A stretch of DNA of 64,000 nucleotides from Strongylocentrotus droebachiensis (GCA_035222895.1 JAVYIG010000883.1:186001-250000); one strand, 5' to 3'. Shown: positions 46,282 through 56,887, numbered from the stretch's first letter. Notes: generated by a model not told the origin, from the sequence alone. Translations and numbers: made by a program.

Positions 46282-47289
46282 ATGGCAAAAGGCGGGGTTG
46301 TTGCCGGCAGTATAATCATGACTACTATGAATATTGTTTTAAACACGATCGTTCTGCTTGTTATTAGACGCCAAAAGGAGCTTCAAGAATATATGCGAGT
46401 TCTTTACCAGATACTTGCTGTATCGGAAATGATTCTAGGAAGCACTTGGAACCTATGGAACATGTTCTGGACCCGAGGTTCCAACGAGAAGATTTGTACT
46501 ATCGTAAGTATGACATTCCCCTTTGTGCATCAGGTGTCTGTAATATCTGCAATGGCTTGTCTCAGTGGGACCTGTTTCAATCTTTATCTTCTCATCACGA
46601 GGCCTTTACGCTATTATACGATTGTAACAAGAACCCGATTCTACACCACCGTTGCCTCCACATTCTTGGTGACTTTACTAATCTGTGGAATATATGTGCC
46701 TATTCCTGATTCACCTTTTGTCAAACTGTTAGTTGAACGTTGCATAGCGCGTGACAACGTCGTAAAGATTGGGTGGACTTCAATCGTTCACACCGTTATT
46801 CAAATCTGTCCAATTTGCGTGACAATACTTTTTACAACAATATTCTATATCAGACTGCTGGTCATCGCATGTCAAGTCAATAAGGTTGAAGCCATTCCCG
46901 AGAACCCTCGTGCCCCTGCCAACAATGTTAACATGGAGAATCGCAATCACTTTCCAGAAGACCGTGGTCGCAGTGACACACCAGAAAATCTGCAAATTCG
47001 CATTGTGAGGAACGACAACGTAAATCTTGATCGGTCGCGCAAAAGAGGGTTGAAAGGTTTCGTTACAGTATTTCTTTTAACCTGTTCGTTTTATATTTCA
47101 TGGCTACCTTACGTAGTCACATTCGTATTAACATTTCATCCTACTGTAACGAAAATCCTGGATATTTTATCAGGGAGCAGTGCATGCTTACAACCGGTGA
47201 TCTACCTGTTGACCAACGCCGAAGCGAGATGCATGTGCTTGGAAGCTTTCCGTTGGTGCTTCAAACAAATGACATGTAAGAAAGTTTGA
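46282..47289 (+). CDS. Intact rhodopsin-like receptor D (right parent of the chimeras)
   Basis: Single exon, 335 codons from the conserved GAAATGG. Through TM4 it is the same as receptors B and C; from 46696 it diverges and instead resembles the 49.4-kb receptor in ECL2 to loop 3 (Glu-Arg-Cys-Ile-Ala-Arg-Asp-Asn-Val-Val-Lys-Ile-Gly-Trp). TM2 has Glu in the sodium-pocket position, TM3 ends Asn-Leu-Tyr, TM6 has Ile-Ser-Trp-Leu-Pro, and extracellular loop 3 is distinctive (Val-Leu-Thr-Phe-His-Pro-Thr). One Arg before the last cysteines is Trp. ATTAAA at 47398-47403. Class A receptor by TM layout; coupling and ligand unknown. Confidence 0.88.
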   Translation: MAKGGVVAGSIIMTTMNIVLNTIVLLVIRRQKELQEYMRVLYQILAVSEMILGSTWNLWNMFWTRGSNEKICTIVSMTFPFVHQVSVISAMACLSGTCFNLYLLITRPLRYYTIVTRTRFYTTVASTFLVTLLICGIYVPIPDSPFVKLLVERCIARDNVVKIGWTSIVHTVIQICPICVTILFTTIFYIRLLVIACQVNKVEAIPENPRAPANNVNMENRNHFPEDRGRSDTPENLQIRIVRNDNVNLDRSRKRGLKGFVTVFLLTCSFYISWLPYVVTFVLTFHPTVTKILDILSGSSACLQPVIYLLTNAEARCMCLEAFRWCFKQMTCKKV

Positions 47290-47760
47290 TTTTTTGGATC
47301 GAGTTTGTTGCAAAAGACTCAATCTAAATATTGACGAAATCGACCATTGAAAACTGGGTACTTGACTGATACTGAGCGACTTCATCAAGCTTTGACAATT
47401 AAACTTGCAATGATCCAACCATGTACATTCGTAATCATACATGCATGTTGACACTTGAATAATTATGTTTAACCATGCAATACAAATTGGAGACATATTT
47501 GAGAAGGCCTTCATATTTGGAGGATTGAATTTAATCATATAAAATTAATATCGATTTCGAAAGACGTTATTTGCAATGTCAAGTGTTTTACATACCGATG
47601 ATTTTAAAACTTCCCTCATAATTCTTAGTTTTGATAATGATATATTATATTTTCTTCATGATACTATATATTAAATCTAACCCCTATTTGCAATTGCTAA
47701 CAAAAAATACAAATTATGTCTGTGAAACCTTTAGAAGATTCATTATCAAGTACCCGTTAA

Positions 47761-48136
47761 GATAAAGACCAGTTTTGGAAACGCCCCCTCTCAAAAACAA
47801 AGAAATAGAAGCTCTTATTACCAATCATGAGAAAGAATACGTTTTGACTATTACGTGATGATACAAATTTTGCCGAGAAACCGCCTACTAATTGATATAT
47901 TTGGTAAATTTTTATATCTATCCGGACTGGACCGATATAGGGTAGTCCCATATACATCTTTCTGTGTACAGTGCTTGTAACTTTACCAAGACTAGGCCAA
48001 ATATATTATCACTTTGATGATTCCAGAACCTTGCAGTACTCACCAATACTTATATGCTAGATGATCAACCTTTTCTGATCGATTCCACAGCGTTTCTTTG
48101 ACAATGCAATCGTATGACCATAACTGGTCTTTATCT
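47761..48136. mobile_element. TTAA-site MITE with GATAAAGACCAGTT ends
   Basis: Left GATAAAGACCAGTT and right AACTGGTCTTTATC are perfect inverted repeats. TTAA precedes (47757-47760) and TTTAA follows (48136-48140), implying a one-base loss at one side. It occupies the same cassette position as the AGGTACTAT MITE in the 7.9-kb units but is a different family. Confidence 0.75.
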
Positions 48137-48140
48137 TTAA

Positions 48141-48337
48141 AGGCACACTGTCCTACTTGTAGCTACTTGCTCCCTCTATATAGAAAACTTCCCAAATCGG
48201 TGCCTGTTGGTCCCCCATGATCCTCTTTTTCTTATGTTAAATGAGAGCTGAGTTAATGAGATAGCCACCTGTCACAGTGACCTCGATGGCTCGCTGTGTG
48301 GTCTAATCCCTTCTAGCTGCAGTAGTAACGCCTACCT
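48141..48337. mobile_element. Short TTAA-flanked element with AGGCACACTGTCC end
   Basis: Lies between TTAA (48137-48140) and TTAA (48338-48341). Ends AGGCACACTGTCCTACTTGT and GCAGTAGTAACGCCTACCT are only weakly inverted. Together with the previous element it fills the shared TTAA site. Confidence 0.5.
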
Positions 48338-48341
48338 TTAA

Positions 48342-49430
48342 AGTGACTCGGTAACATTGTCGAAGGTTGATGAAAAAAAAGCTTAATTGCATTCTTATTT
48401 TACACTCTCGCATGAGCCTTTTTGTTGCATGAAGACGTGGTGAAAATTTTCGAAAGTCCCGATGAGCAAATTGATGCCAATGCGCCATCAGTTTAAAACG
48501 GATGTTCATGGCTTAGATCTAACTTTCTTCCTTTGTGGATAGAATTACTCCAGTGACTCCATGAGACACAGATCGATTACGTTATACCTTTTGATCATGT
48601 GACCTATGTACTACACAACAAAGTGTCTTAGTTTTAATTTTAAAATTTTCAGACCGTGTTCAATTGAATAGACGTGATCCATCATGCAGTCAAATTTCTT
48701 TTGGTTAATTATCATTTACACAAATTACTGGGCCCATCTTTAAATACAGTATGACATTTTACAGATGGTTAATCTGTACAGAATAATTCGTGCTTCGCCT
48801 ATAATCACATAACTAACAACTGCATGAAGCGCAGATGCTTCATAATTCAAAACCTAACCTACGCCAACGTTACCATGGTGATTTGGTGACAGATGTATTG
48901 ACGTTCTCCAATGAGCAAGTTTGCTTCGAACCATACACATTGTTTGACCAAAATGAAGAGAGCTAATTTCACATCAGTAGCCCCTTCATCATTTAATGGG
49001 TGGTTACTTCTCTGTGTGAAACTGCATTAAGTTGTCAGTCACTTTCCACCTACTGATATTTGTTATTAAGGTTGTTAATTCAGAGCAGCAGCTTCAGATC
49101 ATGTTGAGTCCACATTTGAAACAGACGTAATAGTAATCAACTTAAACATTGTCGCTTTAAAAAAAATCGTATCTGATGCGCCAAATGTCACTTGCTTAGA
49201 TTTAGATCAACACAAATCATCATTTCTGTCAACGGAATGGTAAACTTAAGTTGCATTCCTCCAACTCGGCCGTGAATACCAGTTTTTACCAGCGACTTCA
49301 ACCTGGAGCCACCGGCTCTCTTACAATAAATCGACTGACTAGCCTTTAGAATTCTTAACTGTTACTATTGATCGAGACAGGCACGTACATCGATTTTCTG
49401 ATGTATACAACAACAGAGCAGGCAGCTGAA
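48342..49430 (+). promoter_or_regulatory. Truncated MITE, then upstream block of receptor E
   Basis: 48342-48390 is the left end of the AGTGACTCGG MITE, cut off and joined directly to the upstream block of the next receptor, so several kb of distal cassette are missing here. The upstream block has TGCATGAAGACG at 48426, GACGTGATCCATCATGCAGTC and ACAATAAATCGACTGAC about 105 bases before the ATG. Confidence 0.5.
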
Positions 49431-50462
49431 ATGGCAAAAGGTGGAAGTGTTGCACCCGCATTCATCTACCCTCTTGCCTACAGTATCCTCATGACTACTA
49501 TGACTATTGTTTTAAACACGATCGTCCTGCTTGTTATTAGACGCCAAAAGGAGCTTCAAGAATATATGCGAGTTCTTTACCAGATACTTGCTGTATCGGA
49601 TATGATTTTAGGAAGCACTTGGAACCTATGGAACATTTTCTGGAATCGAGGTTCCAACGAGAAGATTTGTACTATCGTAAGCATGACATTCCCCTTTGTG
49701 CATGAGGTGTCTGTAATATCTGCAATGGCTTGTCTCAGTGGGACCTGTTTCAATCTTTATCTTCTCGTCACGAGGCCTTTACGCTATTATACGATTGTAA
49801 CAAGAACCCGATTCTACACCACCGTTGCCTCCACATTCTTGGTGACTTTACTAATCTGTGGAATATATTTGCCTATTCCTGATTCACCTTTTGTCAAACT
49901 GTTAGTTGAACGTTGCATAGCGCGTGACAACGTCGTAAAGATTGGGTGGACTTCAATCGTTCACACCGTTATTCAAATCTGTCCAATTTGCGTGACAATA
50001 CTTTTTACAACAATATTCTATATCAGACTGCTGGTCATCGCATGTCAAGTAAATAAGGTTGTAGCCATTCCTGAGAACCCTCGTGCCCCTGCCAATAATA
50101 TCAACATGGAGAATAGCAATCACTTTCCAGAAGACCGTGGTCGCAGTGACACGCCAGGAAATCTGCAAATTCGCATTGTAAGGAACGACAACGTAAATCT
50201 TGGTCGGCCGCGCAAAAGAGGGTTGAAAGGTTTCATTACAGTATTTCTTTTAACAGGTACGTTCTATTTGTCATGGCTGCCTTACGTCGTCACATACGTG
50301 ATACCATTACATCCCACTATAACGAATAGCCTGGACATTTTATCAGGGAGCAGTGCATGCCTACAACCGGTGATCTACCTGTTGACCAATGCTGAAGCGA
50401 GATGCATGTGCTTGGAAGCTTTCCGTCGGTGCTTCAAACAAATCCCTTTTAAAAAAGTTTGA
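49431..50462 (+). CDS. Intact rhodopsin-like receptor E
   Basis: Single exon, 343 codons from GAAATGG. The N-terminus is the longer form (Val-Ala-Pro-Ala-Phe-Ile-Tyr-Pro-Leu-Ala-Tyr-Ser) before TM1. TM2 has the canonical Asp (Leu-Ala-Val-Ser-Asp), unlike receptors A-D, and TM3 carries His-Glu-Val where others have His-Gln-Val. DRY is Asn-Leu-Tyr, TM6 Leu-Ser-Trp-Leu-Pro, TM7 Gln-Pro-Val-Ile-Tyr. The C-terminus is Gln-Ile-Pro-Phe-Lys-Lys-Val. The ECL2-to-loop-3 half is very close to receptor D, implying a shared recent ancestor or gene conversion. ATTAAA at 50572-50577. Expected plasma-membrane receptor; function inferred only. Confidence 0.88.
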   Translation: MAKGGSVAPAFIYPLAYSILMTTMTIVLNTIVLLVIRRQKELQEYMRVLYQILAVSDMILGSTWNLWNIFWNRGSNEKICTIVSMTFPFVHEVSVISAMACLSGTCFNLYLLVTRPLRYYTIVTRTRFYTTVASTFLVTLLICGIYLPIPDSPFVKLLVERCIARDNVVKIGWTSIVHTVIQICPICVTILFTTIFYIRLLVIACQVNKVVAIPENPRAPANNINMENSNHFPEDRGRSDTPGNLQIRIVRNDNVNLGRPRKRGLKGFITVFLLTGTFYLSWLPYVVTYVIPLHPTITNSLDILSGSSACLQPVIYLLTNAEARCMCLEAFRRCFKQIPFKKV

Positions 50463-50926
50463 TTTTTTGGATCGAGTTTGATGCCAAAGACTCCATCGAA
50501 ATAATGACTAAATCGCCTCATTGATAGCTGGGTACTTGACTGATACTGAGCGTCTCCATCCAGCTTTGACAATTAAACTTGCAATGATCCAATCATGTAC
50601 ATACGTAATTATACATGTATGTTAACATTTGAATAATAAACCATGCAATACAATTGAGGAAATATTTTAGAACGTATTCATATTTGGAGGATTGAATTAT
50701 ATCAGATCAAAATAATTTCGATTTCGGACGACGTTATTTGTAATGTCAACTGTTTACATACCGATGATTTTAAAACTTCCCTTATAATTCTTAGGTGTGA
50801 TAATGATATATGATATATTTTTCTTCATGATACAATATTTCAAATCTAACCCCTAATTGCAACTTCTAAAAAAAAAAAAATACGTCTGTGAAACCTTTAA
50901 AAGATTCATGATTAAGTACACTTTAA
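50463..50926. other. Receptor E 3' flank
   Basis: Follows the family pattern (CTGGGTACTTGACTGATACTG, ATTAAA, ATTTGGAGGATTGAATTA, TATATGATAT) and reaches an unoccupied-left TTAA at 50923-50926. Confidence 0.55.
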
Positions 50927-51445
50927 AGTGACTCGGTAACATTGTTGAAGGTTGATGAAAAAAAATTGCTTATTTTTTTTATACAAAATTGTTACTTATT
51001 ATATTCCTTCTACTGTACTAACCCTCTGACATGCAAACAAATCCACGGTTTTATGTGAAGATGTCACTGTTAAAATACCCTCTAAAAGTGATTAACAAAA
51101 ATTCTCCCAATTCATTTTTGAATTTTCCCAACTTTTTTTCTATGAAAAAAAAGACATTAAACAGGCTATTAAAAATCTGTTAACGCTTTAATGTCTGGAA
51201 TGGTATGTAGAGACGATTTATTGCTATGTTACGATTTACATTAATATAAAATGTAATTAATTTGTAATAATTAAATTAAAAAAAAAGGAATCGATCAGAT
51301 CAGTTTTTCCCAATTTGAATCATTAAGGTTGATGAAAAAATTGTTTAATTTTTGTATAAAATGTAACTTATTATGTTCCTTCTACTGTACTAACCCTCTA
51401 ACATGCAAAAAATCCACAAAAAAATCTCAAACTAAAAAAATATCT
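50927..51445. mobile_element. AGTGACTCGG MITE, rearranged with internal direct repeat
   Basis: Starts AGTGACTCGGTAACATTGT after TTAA. The segment beginning GGTTGATGAAAAAA occurs at about 50950 and again at about 51329, an internal partial duplication. The right terminus is missing; sequence passes straight into the next upstream block. Confidence 0.6.
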
Positions 51446-52340
51446 ATGATCTAATATTCTTTCTTTGTGGATGAGAATTACTCCATGGACTCCATGAGAA
51501 ACATTTCGATCATGTTCTACCCTTTCATCATGTGACCTATGTACTACACAACAAAGTTTTTTAGTTCTAATTTTAAAATTTCCAGACCGTGTTCAATTGG
51601 ATAGACATGATCTATCATGTAGTCAATTTGTTGTTTTAGTTAAATAACATTTGCACAAATTGCTGGGCCCATCTCTAAATAAAGTACGACATTTTACAGA
51701 TGATTATTCTAGACAGAATGTTTCGTGCCTCTCTTAATCACAAAACTAACAACTGCACAAAGCGCAGATTCTTCATAACTCAAAATCCAACCCATGCTCA
51801 CTTTACCATGGTGAATTGGTGATAGATGTATTGTCGTTCTCCCGTGAGCAAGTTTGCATCGAAAGCCATTACACATTGTTTGACCAAAATAAAGAGAGCT
51901 AATTACACATCAGTGACCCCTTTAGCATTTGATGAGTGGTTTCTTCTCTGTGGAAAACTTAAATTAAGTTGTCAGTCACTTTCCACCATCTAATATTTGT
52001 TATTAAGGTTGTAAATTCAGAGCAGCAGCTTCAAATCATGTTGAGTCCACATTTGAAACAGACGTAATAGTGATTCTACTTGTAGATTGTCGCTTTAAAA
52101 AAAATCGTATCCGATGCGCAAAAAGTCACTTGCTTAGATTTAGTTCAACATAAATCCACATTTCTGTCAACGGAATGGTAGACTTCAGTTGCATTCCTCC
52201 GACGCGGCCGTGAAAATCAGTTTTTAACAGTGGCTTCAACCTGGAGCCACCGGCTCTCTTACAATAAATCGACAGTATTAATCGAGACAGGCACCTACAT
52301 CGTTTTTCTGATGCATACAACAACAGAGCAGGCAGCTGAA
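51446..52340 (+). promoter_or_regulatory. Upstream block of the disrupted receptor
   Basis: Begins within the CTAATATTCTTTCTTTGTGG segment, so the TGCATGAAGAGG part is absent. GACATGATCTATCATGTAGTC, AAGCGCAGATTCTTCATAAC and ACAATAAATCGAC are present. Confidence 0.45.
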
Positions 52341-52402
52341 ATGGCAAAAGGTGGAGGTGTTGTATCAGAATTCATGTACCCTCTTGCCTACAGTGTCCTC
52401 AT

Positions 52403-52600
52403 GGGGGGGGGGGGGGGGGGGGGGGGGGGTAAGCGGACACTTTTTTTTTTTTTTTTGGTCTCGAAATTTGAAAATTTGACATTTTCTTCGTTGGGGGGGG
52501 GGGGGGTAAGATCACCTTTTTTAGGTTAGCCGTGGGCATTTTTTTTTTATTATTTTTTTTTTTATAATAATTAAAAAAAAAAAAAAAAAAAAAAAATCCA
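52403..52600. mobile_element. Poly-G element fragment inside the pseudogene (left part)
   Basis: Two long G runs (52403-52429, 52493-52506), T runs and an A run, with TCTCGAAATTTGAAAATTTG between, similar to the interiors of the hAT-type poly-G elements. Its partner is probably 54075-54174, with the LINE inserted between them. Confidence 0.5.
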
Positions 52601-52605
52601 AAGAT

Positions 52606-54074
52606 AGATAGATAGTTTATTGGTTTCCACAATATCTCATTTTACAAAGAGTGTAACAACATATTTAAAATGATTATTTTGTACATATACATACAGTACC
52701 GGTACACACTATTCAGAATATTGTCCATTAAGTTTAACCTAAGAGATACAGTGGCGGAGCCTATGGAAAAGCAGAGCTTGTTGTGGATAGGCTCCTTAAA
52801 CTAAACATGACATAATTAACTAAAGTAAAGTTTATAAAATACAAATACACGCTAAAACAGGGAAAGGGAGATTACAGGGATACATGAACCGATACTCACA
52901 GTTAACTACAAAAGACAAGGAAAAGGGAAGGGAATATATCTGCAGCTTATTGAAACAATATTACAATATAGTTTGTTCTCCATATGAGTATATTATAAAC
53001 ATAGTTGGTATGGTCATACCGTTTATAGTTACTCATTGTAATGAACATAAGTATACAGTTTGGAGACAAGAATAGTCAAGAATCAGGAATGACAATATGT
53101 ATTCAAATAATAACTTTTCAACTTTCTTCTGAATACATGTACACTTACAGACCTTTTAATCACAGAATCGAGAGAATTCCAGAACTTAGGACCTGTATAT
53201 ATTAAGGTATTTTGAGCAAAGCTTGTTCTCGTTCTAGGAAGGTGATAGGAAAACGCTTGTCGGGTAGAATATTCGTGGACTTGATTTCTTTTCTTAAACA
53301 AATAAGATAGTGCCTGGGGCAGTTCGTTGTTATTCAGCTGAAACATGAGGCAGCCTAATTGTAAATTAAAAATATCCCGAACTCTCAGTACTTTAGTATT
53401 AAAGAAAAGAGGGCTCGAGTGAGTACGAATAGGTACATTGTAAATTGTTCGTATTGCTCTTTTTTGAACAACCAGGATTTTGTCCAGTTGAAGTTTCAAT
53501 GAACTACCCCAGGCAAGAATACCATAGTTCAAGTAGGGCAACATTAAAGTGGAGTACAACATTTGCAATACATATGTTGGGAACATAGGTTTCAGTTTGT
53601 ATATAACACCAGCATTTCTTGATAGTAATGAACACAAATAATTTGTATGTATTTTCCAGGACATTTTATCATCGATAAACAGGCCAAGAAACTTGGTCGA
53701 TTTTACTTTCTTAATTTTAACATTGTTGAAACAGATATCTCCAGGTAAATCGGAAATTGAATTGCTAAATAATATGAAATTAGTTTTGTCCAAGTTCAGT
53801 GACAGTCTATTCGCAAAAATCCATTGTGCAATATTCTCAAGTTCCGAATTTACAGTTTCAACAAGAATTTGAGGATTCTGATGAGAATAAAATATGCTTG
53901 AGTCATCTGCGTATAGTATAAATGACAATAGTGTGGATGAAAATTTGAAGTCATTTATATATGTTATGAATAGTAGAGGCCCTAAGAGAGATCCCTGAGG
54001 AACACCGCACGTGACAGGCTTGACACTCGATGCAATCCCATTTAATGAAATGAACTGTGTACGACTACTGAGGT
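52606..54074 (-). mobile_element. 5'-truncated non-LTR retrotransposon with reverse-transcriptase domain
   Basis: Minus-strand frame open from 54074 to 53083. It starts just before Gly-Val-Pro-Gln-Gly-Ser-Leu-Leu-Gly-Pro (RT motif B) and carries the catalytic Tyr-Ala-Asp-Asp with Phe-Ile-Leu before it, then the thumb region (Trp-Ile-Phe-Ala-Asn-Arg-Leu-Ser-Leu-Asn) and a C-terminus with Gly-Pro-Lys-Phe-Trp-Asn-Ser-Leu. The first RT motifs and any endonuclease are missing. A 3' UTR runs to about 52620 and ends in TATC repeats (GATAGATAGATAG on the plus strand at 52606-52618). CR1/L2/jockey-like; clade unresolved. Few lesions suggest a young insertion. Confidence 0.85.
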
Positions 54075-54174
54075 AAAGGGGGGGGGGTTTAGATTTTTTT
54101 TAGGGGGGTTTACATACATAAAAATACCAAAGGGGGGGGGGGGTTTGAACCCCCCCCCCCTGCGTACGCCCCTG
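54075..54174. mobile_element. Poly-G element fragment inside the pseudogene (right part)
   Basis: G runs, a C run and terminal TGCGTACGCCCCTG, matching the right end of the element at 7310-7509. Receptor sequence resumes immediately at 54175. Confidence 0.55.
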
Positions 54175-54458
54175 CTGTGGAGTATATTTGCCTATTCCAG
54201 ATTCACCTATTGTCAAACTGATGGTTGAACGTTGTTTGGCGCGTGACAACGTCGTGAAGATTCAGTGGGCTTCAATCGTTCACACCGTTATTCAAATCTG
54301 TCCAGTTTGCGTGACAATGCTTTTTACCACAATATTCTATATCAGACCGCTAGTCATCGCATCCAGTGATCTACCTGTTGACCAACGCTGAAGCGAGATG
54401 TATGTGCTTGGAAGCTCTCCGTTGGTGTTTCAAACAAATGATATGTAAGAAAGTTTGA

Positions 54459-54624
54459 ATTTTAAGATCGAGTTTGTTCCGAAAGTCTCCACTGAAATCA
54501 AGACGAAATGGTCCTTTGGAGGCTGGGTACTTAACTATTATTGAAATTTTCCATCAAGCTTTAAAATTAAAATTGCGATGATCCAGCCATGTACATACGT
54601 AACTATACGTGTATATATATAAAC
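54459..54624. other. Pseudogene 3' flank
   Basis: Follows the family 3' flank (CTGGGTACTTAACTATTATTG, AAAATTAAAATTGCGATGATC) up to the retro-insertion. Confidence 0.5.
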
Positions 54625-55004
54625 TGGGATAGACAAGAGAAAAGTTGCTTCTAAACAAAATATCCATAGAGAAATTATAAAAAGAATGGAAAGTATATCA
54701 AACTTAAAGATGAACAGAAAGCTTTTACCAAAAGAATTGTTGGGTGTTATTTAAGAAAAGAAAAGAAAAAAAGAAAAAAAAAAAGAAAGAAAGAAAGGGA
54801 ATAAAAACTATCAGCATAATTCTTATGTTAATTATGATTCAATTGCTTTGCATAGCAAAACTTAATTTCAATTCTTTGTTATGACAATAATAATGTTTTT
54901 GCGATTATGTAAATTTTATTTGTAGTATTGTATCTTTGAACGTAACCATGTATATATAATCAATAAATCCTCTGATGAGGCAAAGAAAAAAAAGAGGAAA
55001 AAAA
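54625..55004 (+). mobile_element. Retroposed sequence with A-rich tail and target duplication
   Basis: Flanked by ATACGTGTATATATATAAAC (54605-54624) and ATACGTGTATATAAAC (55005-55020), direct copies differing only in TA number. The insert ends in AAGAAAAAAAAGAGGAAAAAAAA and has AATAAA near 54962. Such a duplication plus A-rich 3' end is the signature of target-primed reverse transcription. The body has no recognisable coding sequence and may be a LINE 3' UTR or processed transcript. Confidence 0.75.
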
Positions 55005-55020
55005 ATACGTGTATATAAAC

Positions 55021-56319
55021 ATTGAAATAATTAAGTTTAACCACGTGATTAAAACCTTTGATGTATTTTAGAAAGTAATTATATATGAAGGAATGAATTA
55101 AATCAGATCAGATCAAATAAATGTCGATTTCCGTCAATGTCAATGCCAAGTGTTCTTTTAATTTTTAGGTGTGATAATGATTTATGATATTTTTTCATCG
55201 TGAGACTATGCACCAAAGTTCAACCCCATAGTTTGTGCTATCGAAACAAAATATGTAAGTAAAACATTTGGATGTTTCATTATCAACTATTATTTGACCA
55301 GATGTCAGATGTTAAGATAATATTTGTATCAACATGATCAATGTCATATTAATGAGCATAAATATGTTTATTTGAAAAGATGAAATAGAAAGCACCAATT
55401 CAAATAAATCAAATCACTGCAAGTATAAGCTTTATTTTGAGTATGTGCTGGAAACTACTACCTTTTCAGTCCATCAAATAGTTTTCATTTAAAGTTTATC
55501 TAATGATACTATAATGCACTAGGCAGACTTTTTATATAAATATCAGCTAATAAATATAAATACTTTTACACATTTTCGTCATGCAAATTTAATGTAAAAG
55601 CACCTCGAGGCTCTTTGTCTTTATTTTAGTTCTACTTTAAAATCGACATAACACCCTTCATATAAAAATATGAATAACTTAAGTTTGCGTTCAGAGGACC
55701 ATTTTTTACAAGGTCAAATTGGCAAAGCTGTCTTTTGACGCTGTTCTTGTTTAAATTTGTATGATACATTGCAACTTTAACATCTAATGATCAAAAGATA
55801 TAGACTGATACATTATCTGTCAACTAAAGATTTTGTAAATTAACGCATACACTTTTATGTACAAGTGATGTTTTTCCCCCATCCACCCCAGGATGGTTGC
55901 TTAAACATTAGGGGTATAATAATCCTGGAGAGAAGACCAGGTAGATGCAAAGTACAGCCGTTTCCGCAAATTTACTCAATCCGCCTGTCTCTTACCCCTG
56001 ACCTTCTCCCTATTTTTATTGCATTGACGACTTTCGTCAATGTCATGTTTCCGTTCGCGTTCTGAATTATTCTTCTTCTTTTTCTTCTTCTTCTTCTTCC
56101 CTTAAAATCCTTTTCGCCTTGCACGCAGAGCTTGTAAGCCCTATCTAGGTTCACCTGATTCCTTTCAAATTTCGTATGCGTTATCTCTGATTTCTAATCT
56201 AGGTCACCTAGCTTTTCGTTTTTCCAAAATCACTCATGTGTAACCGTCCAGGCGCCATTTTGTCCGTTTCTGGTCCGTTTCGAGGTCTGTCTTTCTTCCT
56301 TTGTATCTCCACTATCCTA
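55021..56319. other. Receptor-cassette distal flank
   Basis: Closely related to 17900-18910 and 19850-20170: GTAAGTAAAACATTTGGATG, AAAATATGAATAACTTAAGT, CCCCATCCACCCCAGGATGG, a CTT-rich tract near 56070-56100. No gene recognised. Confidence 0.5.
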
Positions 56320-56885
56320 CACTCTTAGAATTACGTGGTCAAAAAATGACCATCATAATACAAATTTATCTTTGAATTTCTCAATTTTGTCTGTAAATCC
56401 ATTCTTTTCCATGCAGAAACACCTCCACCATGCGAAGTTAAAGCTCAATCGTGGTGTATAATTATACTATTTGCGCGCGCGGCGCGGGAAGACGTACGAC
56501 GCTTAGCATCATCCGCGAAAAATAGTCCGTAGTAATAAATCATATATGATACATTTGTGAAAGTTTGCTAAGTTAGTAACAATTTCTATATTTTTTCACG
56601 GGTATTCTGAATGCAAAGGAGTAAACAACTCATCAGATAAAACAAAGTAAAGGCAATTTAAAATTACATTATCAGTAAATCCACGGATATCAATGCGCAT
56701 ACAGCAGCGAAATCTACCCTTTTTCGTGGTCGAATCGTGACAGTAATCGTATAACACTTGCATCTTTGTCAAAAATAACCACTCGTTAAGTTGTCAATTC
56801 GACCCCGAATGCAGTCAAATCGACAACGAACGTAGTTGATTTGGATTAACCCCGGAAAAAATAACCACGCAGCTTTTTAAGAGTG
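56320..56885. mobile_element. TA-flanked MITE with CACTCTTA ends
   Basis: Begins CACTCTTAGAATTACGTGG and ends CCACGCAGCTTTTTAAGAGTG, inverted ends, between TA at 56318-56319 and 56886-56887. The unoccupied paralogous site at about 26648 reads CTATTCTAGATACTACAG, so insertion at TA with TA duplication is clear. CpG-rich inside. No ORF; Tc1/mariner-like or another TA-targeting superfamily. Confidence 0.8.
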
Positions 56886-56887
56886 TA

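Larger units (their letters stand above)
38690..46598. repeat. Tandem duplication unit 3 (7909 bp)
   Basis: Left part matches unit 2; right part carries private changes: 45086 A, GCCTCCCCT near 45657, GACGAAACAAATT near 45792 and TACCGACGAC near 46139. Ends inside receptor D, after which sequence diverges from the other units. Confidence 0.9.
52341..54458 (+). pseudogene. Receptor pseudogene split by transposon insertions and deletions
   Basis: The 5' piece (52341-52403) has the standard start and N-terminus up to the Met before TM1. The frame then runs into a G homopolymer and about 1.77 kb of foreign DNA. The 3' piece resumes at 54175 in TM4 (Gly-Val-Tyr-Leu-Pro-Ile-Pro-Asp) and runs through ECL2 and TM5 to 54364. 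There a deletion of roughly 320 bases joins TM5 to the TM7 Pro-Val-Ile-Tyr segment out of frame. The C-terminus ends at TGA 54456-54458. TM1-TM3 are gone, as are loop 3 and TM6. The surviving 3' part is closest to the receptors at 16.7 and 62.1 kb (Cys-Leu-Ala-Arg-Asp-Asn, Ile-Gln-Trp-Ala-Ser). Certainly non-functional. Confidence 0.9.

Noticed and set aside
52230..52632. ORFs with poly-Gly or poly-Pro ends
   Set aside because: Products of G/C homopolymers in a transposon fragment inserted in a receptor pseudogene.
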